64,000 nt of DNA from Flavobacterium magnum (GTDB lineage: Bacteria; Bacteroidota; Bacteroidia; Flavobacteriales; Flavobacteriaceae). A model generated the notes under the pieces. The model had not been told where the DNA came from and made no database searches. It saw nothing but the letters and a program-made list of their open reading frames with translations. Of the stretch, positions 27,760-37,010 are shown one piece after another. Each line of letters begins with the position of its first letter. The stretch's first letter is position 1. A program made the position numbers and the translations under genes. The stretch is from contig NZ_CP028811.1 of assembly GCF_003055625.1 (NCBI RefSeq), forward strand, positions 1,612,001-1,676,000, written 5' to 3'.

Positions 27760-28723
27760 GGCTTCCATGTACCATTATGTGCAGCCTTTCAATGAAAGAC
27801 TGCCATTTTTCAAGAATTTGCATATCGAAGATTTCTGCACCCAGCTTGATTATTTTGAAAGGGAATTCGGATTTGTAAGAAAGCAGGACTTCCTGGATGC
27901 ATTTCATACGGGAAAACTGCCGGAAGGCATTATACTGACCTTTGATGACGGACTTAAATCGCATTATCAATACGTGTTACCGGAACTTATCAAGCGAAAA
28001 CTGTGGGGCATATTTTATATCCCGACCGCGCCCTATACCCACACTAAGATTCTCGATGTGCACCGCATTCACCTGATTCTCGGTATCGCGCCGGCAACAG
28101 CGGTGTACCGTAAACTGATTGCGATGGTTTCTGACGATATGCTGCCCGGAACCCTGGTATCTGATTTTCGGGAATGGCCATACCACCTACAGGAGGATGA
28201 CGACCATACGAAACGCGTTAAGCAAATACTCAACTATTACATCAGTTATGAGTTTCGCGAGAGTGTCATAGACCAATTGATGGCTTACTTCGTCCCAGAC
28301 GACATTAACGATGTACATGGATTCTATCTCACGTCGGACGAGACAGCTGAACTGGCCCGTGAAGGCATGATCATCGGGAGCCATACACACAGCCATCCGC
28401 TGATGTCAAAGCTCAACGCACTGCAGCAACGCGAAGAGATTGAAAAGTCTTTTGGCTGCCTTGAGCGGATTATAGGGAAGTCCGATCACCGCACATTCTG
28501 TTATCCTTACGGCGGATTTCATTCGTTCACCGACGAGACAGAGCGCATCTTGACCGATCAGAAGGTTCAGTATTCGTTTAATGTAGAGCACAGGGACATT
28601 ACCCGTGATGATATTCTGCAAAGACCCCAGGCATTGCCCCGGTACGATTGCAACCATTTTCCCTTCGGTCAGTGCAGGGCCGCGCAGCATCAGGGAACTG
28701 TAAGGAAAGGCGGCGTAGGATGA
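27743..28723 (+). CDS. Polysaccharide deacetylase (NodB homology domain)
   Basis: The 326-residue protein shows the NodB motifs ILTFDDGLKSH (catalytic and metal-binding Asp-Asp), IGSHTHSHPLM (metal-binding H-x3-H) and FCYPYGG. It should remove N- or O-acetyl groups from a sugar, with a divalent metal. No signal peptide is visible, so it probably acts in the cytoplasm on a lipid-linked intermediate. I chose ATG 27743 (a second ATG is at 27752); both overlap the end of the previous gene. An upstream in-frame extension lies wholly within that gene and is not conserved-looking. Confidence 0.85.
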   Translation: MRLMLKASMYHYVQPFNERLPFFKNLHIEDFCTQLDYFEREFGFVRKQDFLDAFHTGKLPEGIILTFDDGLKSHYQYVLPELIKRKLWGIFYIPTAPYTHTKILDVHRIHLILGIAPATAVYRKLIAMVSDDMLPGTLVSDFREWPYHLQEDDDHTKRVKQILNYYISYEFRESVIDQLMAYFVPDDINDVHGFYLTSDETAELAREGMIIGSHTHSHPLMSKLNALQQREEIEKSFGCLERIIGKSDHRTFCYPYGGFHSFTDETERILTDQKVQYSFNVEHRDITRDDILQRPQALPRYDCNHFPFGQCRAAQHQGTVRKGGVG

Positions 28724-29802
28724 GAACGACAAGAATCGCAGTGCTATGCAATTATCAGCTGCTTCCGGAAAGGGTGGGGGGCATGGACCATTTTTTTTGG
28801 GAGTTCGATCGCATTTGCCGTGATCACGCTATTGAGATCGATTGGTTTTTTCCAAATACAGCTGCCCACGGAACCTACACATCACTCCATATCATTCCGT
28901 TTGGAAATGTAAGTGTGGAGGCTTTTTTCCTGCAGCATCTCATCGGGGCTGACACCGGGTACGCTTACATCATTACCCATTTCGTTGAATTATGCACCCC
29001 TTTTTTCAGTAAACTCAGGAAGCTTACCGATGCGACAGTAATCACCGTAGATCATAATCCCCGCCCTTTGCACGGTTACCCGGTTAGGAAACGAATAGAA
29101 AAGCGGATCAAGGGGATCCTTTTTTCAAGGTACATCGATAAATTTATCGGGGTGTCACAATATACTGAAAACCAGATACTGAAAGATTTCGGGAGGTCGC
29201 TTAAAAGAAAGACAGCAGTCATCTACAACGGCGTGATTATTGACGATATCGACATTAGGCAAACGCAACATATCGTTCCGAAATTCATGACCGCGTCGCA
29301 TTTACGGTTCTCAAAAGGCATACAGGATCTCATCGAAGCCGTAGCCGGACTGCCCGCAACGGCCAGGGATCTTGTGAAAGTTGATGTCTACGGCGACGGA
29401 CCGTACAAAGAAACCCTTCTGGAAAATATCAGGAATCGCGGTGTCGAAAATCAATTTGTGTTTATGGGAAGCCGTGCTGACCTGAATAAGGTTTTCTGCA
29501 ACTATGACTTCATGATACAGCCTACGCATATGGAGTGTTTCAGCCTCGCCATTTTGGAAAGTCTCGCGGCAAATGTCCCGGTCATCACCACCAATGTAGG
29601 CGGAAATGAAGAGGTAATCGTGGATGGCGTCAACGGCTTTATTTTTCCCGCAGCGGACGTCGGCCGCTTAAGGACGCTTTTAGCGCAGATTCTGAAGGGG
29701 CAGAGGCCTCAAAATCAGGAAATGCGCCACGATATTGAACTGTCATTTTCCATCAGGCAGATGGTCGAAAATCATTTTCAACTCATTAAGCCCAAACCAT
29801 GA
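28720..29802 (+). CDS. GT4 family glycosyltransferase
   Basis: This protein of about 360 residues has RVGGMDHFFWEF (donor loop), a middle VSQYTENQIL, and a C-terminal Rossmann domain with TASHLRFSKGIQDLIEAV and the GT4 signature MECFSLAILESLAANVPVITTNVGG. It is a retaining transferase using an NDP-sugar. The start at 28720 overlaps the deacetylase stop as ATGA, which argues against the longer upstream frame. Confidence 0.88.
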   Translation: MRTTRIAVLCNYQLLPERVGGMDHFFWEFDRICRDHAIEIDWFFPNTAAHGTYTSLHIIPFGNVSVEAFFLQHLIGADTGYAYIITHFVELCTPFFSKLRKLTDATVITVDHNPRPLHGYPVRKRIEKRIKGILFSRYIDKFIGVSQYTENQILKDFGRSLKRKTAVIYNGVIIDDIDIRQTQHIVPKFMTASHLRFSKGIQDLIEAVAGLPATARDLVKVDVYGDGPYKETLLENIRNRGVENQFVFMGSRADLNKVFCNYDFMIQPTHMECFSLAILESLAANVPVITTNVGGNEEVIVDGVNGFIFPAADVGRLRTLLAQILKGQRPQNQEMRHDIELSFSIRQMVENHFQLIKPKP

Positions 29803-31127
29803 TTACGTTTTCCAGGCTTGAAAAGAAAGGGAATCTGGGCAATCAACTCTTCCAGATTGCCTCAGTGATGGGCATTGCGAAAAACAATGGACAGGAATTT
29901 TCTTTTCCGAAATGGAGTTATGGCAAATATTTCCAAAAGCAACTCCCGGTCAACAAAGAAGATACTTTCAACTACTTTAAAGAGCCATGCTTCGAATTCA
30001 GAGAGTTAAAGTTTGACGGTGGCAATTATGACCTTGATGGCTGGTTCCAGTCTGAACGCTATTTCGACATCGCAGCCACACGCAGGTATTTTTCGTTCAA
30101 GGAGGATTTCGTTGAAGGGCTGAAACAAAAAATGCAGTCTGCGCTCAGCAGTCAAACCATATTGATTTCCATACGACGGGGTGACTTTGTAGACCATCCT
30201 GATTATTTCCAATTGCCGTCAGGGTATTACCTCAATGCGTTGAACGAACATTTTCCGGATTGGCGCCAATACAGCCTTATTATAATGAGTGATGATCCGG
30301 AATACTGTAAATTTCATTTTGGTTTCCTCTCCAATGTATATTTTACTGCAGGTTTCTCTGCCGTCGAGCAGCTGGGCGTTGCGGCTCTATGCGATCATTT
30401 TATCATCAGCAATTCTACGTTTTCGTGGTGGTGTGCGTGGCTCGGCGAAAAAGAGCATTCGAAAATCATCAGGCCCCTGCATTATTTCACACCGGCGAAA
30501 CGTGCCATTGATGACGACCGTGATTATTTCCCCCAAAGGTGGGTACCGTTCGATCATACCGGAAGGAAAATGTCTTTGCGGAACGCTGTAATCTGCCTTG
30601 AAAAAAGAGATCCGCTTTTGCGGGACTATTTGCTCGCGAATTTCGAGATCGGTACACAACACATTTATGAATTTCCGGCAAAACCATTGGTGCATGGTGG
30701 GAAATGGATATTCATCAACGATGCTGTGCCGCCGCCATTGGCTGTTTATACCGCCGTCGATGATCAGGACGCGGGATCAATTTTCCTGCAGAAAGGGGCA
30801 CTGCTCAACATATCCCGATCACTCGACGCCTGCGTTTTGGTGAAACAACATGATTTCGGTATCTTTTCATCCCAGCTGCGTGATGTTGAATCGACGGAAC
30901 CGCAGATTATTTTTTCCTGTGTTCCGGGATATGATGAAGATGTTCGTAATTGGTCGTTTGCGGCAATAGGAAAATCTGGGAGTCAACATTACAAAATATT
31001 CTATACATATGCGGGAAAAATCAAAGGTTTCCCCGAATGTATATATTATCTTGCGAAGCAAAAAAAGAAAGCGCTGTTCGTGCTCAAGCAGTTTGTCAAA
31101 TGGCTGATACGCTACCGTAAAAAGTAA
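29799..31127 (+). CDS. GT11 alpha-1,2-fucosyl/colitosyltransferase with C-terminal extension
   Basis: Residues ~1-270 are GT11-like: KGNLGNQLFQIASVMG, ISIRRGDFVDHP and SNSTFSWWCAWLG. Residues ~271-442 form an extra domain that ordinary GT11 enzymes lack. It starts around LEKRDPLLRDYLLANFEIG and ends with the basic tail KKALFVLKQFVKWLIRYRKK, suggesting membrane association. This is the second GT11 enzyme of the locus, so two fucosyl/colitosyl linkages, or two different acceptors, are expected. Confidence 0.8.
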   Translation: MITFSRLEKKGNLGNQLFQIASVMGIAKNNGQEFSFPKWSYGKYFQKQLPVNKEDTFNYFKEPCFEFRELKFDGGNYDLDGWFQSERYFDIAATRRYFSFKEDFVEGLKQKMQSALSSQTILISIRRGDFVDHPDYFQLPSGYYLNALNEHFPDWRQYSLIIMSDDPEYCKFHFGFLSNVYFTAGFSAVEQLGVAALCDHFIISNSTFSWWCAWLGEKEHSKIIRPLHYFTPAKRAIDDDRDYFPQRWVPFDHTGRKMSLRNAVICLEKRDPLLRDYLLANFEIGTQHIYEFPAKPLVHGGKWIFINDAVPPPLAVYTAVDDQDAGSIFLQKGALLNISRSLDACVLVKQHDFGIFSSQLRDVESTEPQIIFSCVPGYDEDVRNWSFAAIGKSGSQHYKIFYTYAGKIKGFPECIYYLAKQKKKALFVLKQFVKWLIRYRKK

Positions 31128-31128
31128 G

Positions 31129-32274
31129 ATGCATATAGGATTTATCACTTCACACTATCCATTTCCCGATGTCAAAAGCGTCGGCGGTATTGGAACAAGC
31201 ATCAGGAACCTGGCTGCAGAGCTGGCCCGCCTTGGCCACGAGGTAACCGTTTTGGTCTACGGACAGGAAAGAGACGATCGCATGGAGATCGACGGGATAC
31301 GGTTTGTCACAATCCGCAATGTGAAATTTAAGGGATTGTCGTGGTGGCTTACGCGCAGGAAAATACAACGTGTGATCAAAATGACGGCGCGCTCCCGGGC
31401 GTTTGATGTCATCGAGGCGCCCGACTGGGAGGGCATCACGTCGTTTATTACGACGCCCTGTCCGATGATTTTGAGACTGAACGGCTCAGATACCTATTTT
31501 TGCCATCTGGAGAAGCGACCTGTCAAATGGATTAACAAATTTCACGAGCGCCGTGCTTTTAAACGCGCCGACGGCATTATTTCGGTCAGCCGGTTTACCG
31601 GTGAGGTGACCAACGCTGTTTTTAACTGTAGGCGCGACTTCACCGTAATCCCTAACGGGATAGACGCCACGCGGTTTGTTGCCCATGAAAAGAAAAAGGA
31701 GTCGCGCACCGTGCTGTATTTTGGGGGCATTATCAGGAAAAAAGGGGTGCTCGAAATCCCACATTATTTCAATAAAATAGCGGCCACCCATCCTGATGCC
31801 AGGCTTGTGGTGGCGGGCTTTGATATGCCCGATAAACTGACGGGAAACCGTTCTACCAAGGAAATGATGCTCAAGTTGTTTGATGAACACATTTCCAACA
31901 GGGTGCATTTTACCGGCAGCATCCCCTATCACGAAATCGGGAGCTATATACAGGATTCGGCAGTATGCATCTTTCCCTCATATGCGGAGGCGTTGCCTGT
32001 TTCCTGGCTCGAAGCCATGTCTATGGAGAAAGCTGTGGTGGCATCAAATATCGGTTGGAGCAATGAAATTATAGAGGACGGTGAGAACGGCTTCAAATCT
32101 GATCCTGCGAATCATGATATTTTTGCCCAGAAAATCGCCCTGCTGCTCGACAATCCGGATTCACGGGAAAACATGGGAACTAAGGCAAGGGAGACCGTTA
32201 TTGAAAAATTCTCGACAAAAGTAACTGCCATAAAATCGCTGGATTTTTACAGCAGCATCATAGACAAAAAATGA
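31129..32274 (+). CDS. GT4 family glycosyltransferase
   Basis: The 381-residue enzyme begins IGFITSHYPFPDVKSVGGIG, with the typical glycine donor loop and TSIRNLAAELARLGHEV. It has VIPNGID at the interdomain hinge and FPSYAEALPVSWLEAMSMEKAVVAS as the donor-binding signature with the conserved Glu pair. It most resembles the common GT4 group of hexosyl-transferring enzymes. It starts one base after the preceding stop and overlaps the next gene as ATGA. Confidence 0.9.
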   Translation: MHIGFITSHYPFPDVKSVGGIGTSIRNLAAELARLGHEVTVLVYGQERDDRMEIDGIRFVTIRNVKFKGLSWWLTRRKIQRVIKMTARSRAFDVIEAPDWEGITSFITTPCPMILRLNGSDTYFCHLEKRPVKWINKFHERRAFKRADGIISVSRFTGEVTNAVFNCRRDFTVIPNGIDATRFVAHEKKKESRTVLYFGGIIRKKGVLEIPHYFNKIAATHPDARLVVAGFDMPDKLTGNRSTKEMMLKLFDEHISNRVHFTGSIPYHEIGSYIQDSAVCIFPSYAEALPVSWLEAMSMEKAVVASNIGWSNEIIEDGENGFKSDPANHDIFAQKIALLLDNPDSRENMGTKARETVIEKFSTKVTAIKSLDFYSSIIDKK

Positions 32275-33812
32275 GTAATCTGAAGCAATACATTACAAAA
32301 AAAGGAGAGGTGCTGTTGTACAACGGAACCCCGGATCTTGCGCAACTGGAAATTCTGGCTGATGGGCCCGGAGACATCTGGCACAGTTCATTTGAGCAGG
32401 GCTACAAAAATGCTTTCCCGGAATTGGTTTACCAAACAGCAATTTTTTTCTGGTATATCAATGATTTTGATGGTTTGGACGAATGTGTAAGTTGGCGCGT
32501 GAATCCGAACGCATTCGCAGTACGGCAGTCAGTTTGGGAAATCCTTGGCGGGTTCGATCCTGATTTTGAAAGCGTTCAGGCCGGCGCGCTTGATTTCGGC
32601 TTCAGGGCCATTCGATTCTACGGCGGTGTCCCGCTGTATGTAAAGGGGCTGTTCAGTGAGCAAGTCCGGGAGAGCGCAACCCTGTCCAGAACAGACAGGC
32701 ACGTGTTCTTCAGGAAAAACTTTAAGACTGACCACGCGATTTTCATGATTTACAGGATGGGAATCCTGAATCCGCGCGAGTGGCATGCTTTTTTATCCGC
32801 GAAAAGGAATTACAGCCAAAGAAATTACGACACAATTATTCCTCCCAGACTACTGAAAGAAGTTTCAGGGACGCCGACAGTGAGTTATATCATACCCACC
32901 ATGTTCAGGCAGGACTTTACGCTGCAACTGCTCGATGATCTCGCTGCGCAAAGCCATCCGCCGGCTCAGGTGATTGTCGTGGATGCGACCCCCGAATCCG
33001 AAAGGGACGAATCGTTATATGCACAGAAGCACTATCCGTTCCGGCTTGAAGTGGTATGGCAACAGTCCAAGGGAAGCTGTCGTGCCCGCAATGAGGCAAT
33101 CTTGCTTTGTTCCGGGGACTATATCGTGTTTGGCGACGACGACATCAGGGTTCCTGCGGATTTTATTGAAAATCACCTGCGTTTTCTTCAAACGTATGGC
33201 GCTGACGCCTGCAACGGACTCGACATTCGGGCCGACCACCATCAGCAGGGCCTTGAAGATCTCAGGCGTAAACTGTCTGTTTTTGGTCCTTTACGCTGGC
33301 GGGCCGGGGTGACAACAAATTTCAGTAATGCCAATTCATGCGTCAGGACGAAATATGTACACGCATTGGTTGGAAATGATATTAATTTTGATGGCGGTTA
33401 TGGAGAAGATGGTGATTTCGGACTGTCTCTCGCCAAACTCGGACTCGTCGTGATGTTCAACCCATTTTCAACAAACCTGCACCTGAAACCACCGAGCGGA
33501 GGTTATCGCTGGTGGGGTGCACAGGCGAAAATTCTCGGGAAGAAGAGGAAAACGCAGCCATGGGAGCTTGATACGCCGGTAGGTTTGGTGCGGCCTGTCC
33601 CCAGTCCTACCGTGATGTATGGTATCATCAAACAATTTACGCCGCAGCAGCTGGTGGAATATAAGCACAAACATTTCAGTTATTACCTTTTCAGCGGACC
33701 TAAATATTCGTTTGTGTACAGGCTGCTCAGAATCCCATACAAAAACATCCAGTTTCATAAGTCGGTATATTATGCAAAAAAACTCATTAAATTAGGAGTC
33801 AGAACAAAGTAA
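32271..33812 (+). CDS. GT2 glycosyltransferase with a degenerate N-terminal half
   Basis: The C-terminal half (residues ~200-513) is a full GT2 domain: TVSYIIPTMFRQDF, VVDATPE, GSCRARNEAI, VFGDDDIRVP and GYGEDGDFG. The first ~200 residues resemble the second half of another GT2 domain (AFAVRQSVWEILGGFDPDFE, ALDFGFRAI) but lack the first strand and acidic motifs. It therefore looks like a tandem enzyme whose first unit has lost its donor-binding half, or an acceptor-binding add-on. One transfer activity is expected. Confidence 0.8.
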   Translation: MSNLKQYITKKGEVLLYNGTPDLAQLEILADGPGDIWHSSFEQGYKNAFPELVYQTAIFFWYINDFDGLDECVSWRVNPNAFAVRQSVWEILGGFDPDFESVQAGALDFGFRAIRFYGGVPLYVKGLFSEQVRESATLSRTDRHVFFRKNFKTDHAIFMIYRMGILNPREWHAFLSAKRNYSQRNYDTIIPPRLLKEVSGTPTVSYIIPTMFRQDFTLQLLDDLAAQSHPPAQVIVVDATPESERDESLYAQKHYPFRLEVVWQQSKGSCRARNEAILLCSGDYIVFGDDDIRVPADFIENHLRFLQTYGADACNGLDIRADHHQQGLEDLRRKLSVFGPLRWRAGVTTNFSNANSCVRTKYVHALVGNDINFDGGYGEDGDFGLSLAKLGLVVMFNPFSTNLHLKPPSGGYRWWGAQAKILGKKRKTQPWELDTPVGLVRPVPSPTVMYGIIKQFTPQQLVEYKHKHFSYYLFSGPKYSFVYRLLRIPYKNIQFHKSVYYAKKLIKLGVRTK

Positions 33813-34816
33813 TGATGTATTGCACCCTGATCATCTGTACATTCAAGCGCGCCGGGTCGTTGTCCAACCTTTTGCATTCGATAGCGCAGCAGACGCTTTA
33901 TCCGGATGAGATCCTTGTTGTCGACGGGTCTCCCGATGACGAAACCGAAAAAATGATCCGGGCGAATGATTTTAAAAACCTCACTTATTTTTCGGTTCCT
34001 CCGCACCTGCGTGGCCTTACGAGGCAGCGCAATTTCGGAATTGACAACATCAGCGCAAAAGCTCAGATCGTTGCATTTCTTGATGACGATACGGTCCTGA
34101 TGCCGGATTATTTTGAGCAGATGAACCGCACTTTCGAAATGCATCCGGATGTTAGCGGTGTAGGAGGCATTGCGCTCAATGAAAATGCCTGGGAGGAAGC
34201 GCCCGAAGGAAAAATCTACAACAGCAAAAAATTTTACTGTTTTGACGGACATGTGTATAAGGAGTCGCAACGGAATGTTGTTCGGAATTACCTCGGACTC
34301 GCCTCCAATCTCGGACCGGGAAAAATGCCATTGTTTTCACACGGCCGCACTTGCGGTTTTCCAATAACCGGGCGGGTATATGATGCCGACTTGCTTATTG
34401 GAATGTCGTTTGCTTTCCGAAGCGAAGTCGTCAGGGCAATACGGTTTTCGCCTTACTTTGAAGGCTATGGACTGTATGAAGATGCCGATTTCAGTATCAG
34501 GGCCTTACGGTTTGGGCGTAATGTAATCGATACCAGATTACAACTCCGGCATTTTCATCATCCGTCCGGCAGGCCAAACCACTATCGGTATGGCAGGATG
34601 GTGGTGCGAAATGGTTACTACGTTTGGCGTGTCAGGAACCCAAAGCCGTCATTTAAAGCCCGTATCAAGTGGCACCTGATTACGCTGCTGCTCGCTGCCA
34701 TCAGGCTTAGTAACGTGCTGTCAGGTCCCGAAAGAGAAGCTGCGCTTAAGGAGTCCGCCGGGCGATTTGCAGCATGGATACAACTAACCTATAATCGACC
34801 ACAACGAAATGACTAG
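33812..34816 (+). CDS. GT2 family glycosyltransferase
   Basis: In this 334-residue protein I see CTLIICTFKRAGSL, ILVVDGSPDDET, LTRQRNFGID, VAFLDDDTVLMPDYF (DDD) and GYGLYEDADFSIRA, the full inverting GT2 set. The middle of the domain has long loops around the Cys-containing segment near residue 180. The start overlaps the upstream stop by one base (TAATG). It is similar in plan to the active half of the preceding gene, suggesting an old duplication. Confidence 0.88.
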   Translation: MMYCTLIICTFKRAGSLSNLLHSIAQQTLYPDEILVVDGSPDDETEKMIRANDFKNLTYFSVPPHLRGLTRQRNFGIDNISAKAQIVAFLDDDTVLMPDYFEQMNRTFEMHPDVSGVGGIALNENAWEEAPEGKIYNSKKFYCFDGHVYKESQRNVVRNYLGLASNLGPGKMPLFSHGRTCGFPITGRVYDADLLIGMSFAFRSEVVRAIRFSPYFEGYGLYEDADFSIRALRFGRNVIDTRLQLRHFHHPSGRPNHYRYGRMVVRNGYYVWRVRNPKPSFKARIKWHLITLLLAAIRLSNVLSGPEREAALKESAGRFAAWIQLTYNRPQRND

Positions 34817-36074
34817 ATTTTTACAAAAAGCCTATCCGGTCCTAAACATTGCCTTTTTACTCGCCAATCTGGTATTTCAGGCAGTTTTTTTCAATACATT
34901 TTTCCTTAATGAAGGGCTCAACGGCGATGAGAGAGGCTACCTGTCCCAACTTTCAGGGGGTCATTTTTCATGGTCATTTATTTCGGGATCGTTCAGCCAA
35001 CCCTATACTTTCCTGAGTAGCCTGCTCCATTTGGCAATTGCTGATCCCATGCTGTGTAACAGGTTGGTCAGCCTCATCATGGGCATTTGCCTAATCGCCT
35101 ACTTATTCTTTTTTTTCAAAAAACGCAAATCTGCGGTGTTCACAGAGGGCAATCCATTCTGGGATAACGTGGCCTTGTTAAACATATTGATTGCCGTCAT
35201 TACTATTGTCCGCAGTCATCTGGTGGGCACTTCCGACATGACCTCTACCTGCTTTGCTGTGCCCGGATTCATTATGCTTACGGAGGTTATTACCAAACAG
35301 GCAGCTGCTAGGAAACTGTGGGTTGTCGGATTACTTTTTGCCCTTTCTTTTACTGCGCGGCCTACATTTTTAGTCGTGATGCTTGCTTTTCTGATTGCGC
35401 TCCTGTTCTTTTACCGAAAGACCTTGTGGGGTAAGCCGTTAATTGTTACCGGGCTGTTTTTTATGCTGTTTACCGCCTTGATCAACCTATACCCTTTGAT
35501 GGAAAAAGGGACGATTACAATCGACACCAAAGAAATTCCGGAAAGCATCGGTACCAGTTGGTTTGAAATGAATTACTTAATGGCAAAAAAATGGGATTCG
35601 GGAGCATTGCCACGCACCCAGTGGCTTTCGGATACCGATGTGATGGCATTCAAGAAGGAGCATCCGGATTTTGTATTTCCGAGAAACCAATTTGACCTTT
35701 TGGCGAGGGAGCCGGGTCTTTATATCCGGCAGATGGTCAGGATGGGCGTCATATCGATTTACACCTCATTCAGGTACTTGTATTTATTATTTCCATTCCT
35801 GCTCGTTTTTCCGTTCCTGAAACGCAGGCCCGGTGACCAACGCAGGATCGCAGGCTTCATCGCTGCCTTCTATGTGATCACCCTGTTCCTGTTTATGTTT
35901 TTTAGCGTGAAGATGATGGAATTCAGATGGATGCACATTTTGCTGGCCGTTTTTGTTTTTTATGCAATGCACCTGATCAGGATGGTTCCGCAGAAAACAC
36001 GGTTGCTTATTCTGGACGGAAGCTTTTTGACAGGCACATTGTTCATCTTCCTCGCTTTACTAAGGGGGGTATGA
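34809..36074 (+). CDS. Polytopic membrane protein, GT-C-like
   Basis: This 421-residue protein has about ten hydrophobic segments. Its first periplasmic loop carries LNEGLNGDERGYLSQL, an acidic motif in the position where GT-C transferases (ArnT/PMT type, polyprenyl-phosphate-sugar users) keep their catalytic Asp/Glu. A large loop at residues ~230-310 precedes the last helices. It may add a side-chain sugar on the periplasmic face. The family is not certain, and it could also be a glycan-locus membrane protein of other function. Confidence 0.65.
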   Translation: MTRFLQKAYPVLNIAFLLANLVFQAVFFNTFFLNEGLNGDERGYLSQLSGGHFSWSFISGSFSQPYTFLSSLLHLAIADPMLCNRLVSLIMGICLIAYLFFFFKKRKSAVFTEGNPFWDNVALLNILIAVITIVRSHLVGTSDMTSTCFAVPGFIMLTEVITKQAAARKLWVVGLLFALSFTARPTFLVVMLAFLIALLFFYRKTLWGKPLIVTGLFFMLFTALINLYPLMEKGTITIDTKEIPESIGTSWFEMNYLMAKKWDSGALPRTQWLSDTDVMAFKKEHPDFVFPRNQFDLLAREPGLYIRQMVRMGVISIYTSFRYLYLLFPFLLVFPFLKRRPGDQRRIAGFIAAFYVITLFLFMFFSVKMMEFRWMHILLAVFVFYAMHLIRMVPQKTRLLILDGSFLTGTLFIFLALLRGV

Positions 36075-36117
36075 CGTTGTGTGCAACGCGCGGCCTTAAA
36101 TCTATCGGCTGCCGACA

Positions 36118-36147
36118 TTGCCAAATGTAAAATTAAGGATATATTTA
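36118..36147 (+). promoter_or_regulatory. Candidate Bacteroidota promoter before the methyltransferase gene
   Basis: A TTG (36118-36120) lies 19 bases before TATATTTA (36140-36147), which has one mismatch from TAnnTTTG at the last base. Spacing fits the Bacteroidota -33/-7 consensus. It lies in the longest gap of the locus (123 bases) and 50 bases before the chosen start codon. Confidence 0.5.
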
Positions 36148-36197
36148 CGGCTATAAATCAGCTGAATTGTCTCAGCATTAAGCACGGTTTGTTACAA

Positions 36198-37010
36198 ATG
36201 AAAACGACATCCGAAATTTTAGAAATCAATAAAAAGCAGAAGGAATTTTACAACCACATCCGGCAAAACCGCATGACACGGATTTGGGCAAAAATCCGCA
36301 ACGGCGTGCTAAACCGGGTTCGGAAAAATATTGGCATCCACGATCAGGTTTATGACCTGCACAAGGTCTGGTTTGGAGACCTGTCAGATAAAAAGGTACT
36401 CGATCTCGGCTGTTTTTCAGGCAATAACCTGTCCTTTTATCTGGCCGAGCACTCCAAATCCTACCTCGGAATTGATTTGAGCGATAAAGCCATCAGCCAC
36501 CTAAAAGAAAAAATTAAAAAATACCCCAACGCTGAAGCCCGGGCGGTTGATTTTCTCTCCGATGAATTTTCGGAAGCTGACTTCGACCTGATTTACGCTT
36601 ATGGCGTATTGCACCACTTCCCGAATGTCGATGTCCTCATCGAGAGGCTTAATGAAAAATTGTCGCCAAACGGCGCTATTATCAGCTATGATCCGTTGCA
36701 AACCAGTACACCGATCTGGATATTGCGGACCTTGTACCGCCCATTCCAGTCAGATGCCGCCTGGGAATGGCCATTTACCAGGCGAACCTACAGGAAGTTT
36801 GCCGCTTCCTTCCGTGTGATCGAACGGCACGGGCTTCTCGGAAAATCAAAATGGATTGTCCTGCTCAATATGCTGCCACTTTCCCAACCTTTTAAAAACA
36901 GGACCGGTAGAAACTGGCACCAGCAGGATTGGAAGAAATCAGCCATCTCAGATAAAGACATGTTTCGTTGCATGCACCTGACGATGTGGATGCAAAAGCA
37001 ATCACGATGA
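36198..37010 (+). CDS. Class I SAM-dependent methyltransferase
   Basis: The 270-residue protein has motif I VLDLGCFSGNNLSFYL, an acidic residue ending strand 2 in YLGIDLSDKAI, and motif IV-like YAYGVLHHFPNV. These are the marks of methyltransferase domain 11/12 enzymes. It could methylate a sugar or acid of the glycan, perhaps the chain-end cap read by the Wzt C-terminal domain; that link is inference. ATG 36198 is preferred over the in-frame GTG 36081 because a promoter-like element lies between them and the extra residues look non-conserved. Confidence 0.82.
   Translation: MKTTSEILEINKKQKEFYNHIRQNRMTRIWAKIRNGVLNRVRKNIGIHDQVYDLHKVWFGDLSDKKVLDLGCFSGNNLSFYLAEHSKSYLGIDLSDKAISHLKEKIKKYPNAEARAVDFLSDEFSEADFDLIYAYGVLHHFPNVDVLIERLNEKLSPNGAIISYDPLQTSTPIWILRTLYRPFQSDAAWEWPFTRRTYRKFAASFRVIERHGLLGKSKWIVLLNMLPLSQPFKNRTGRNWHQQDWKKSAISDKDMFRCMHLTMWMQKQSR

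Noticed and set aside
36081..36197. GTG start extending the methyltransferase by 39 residues
   Set aside because: A promoter-like element with correct spacing lies within the extension, and the extra residues look like translated intergenic DNA.
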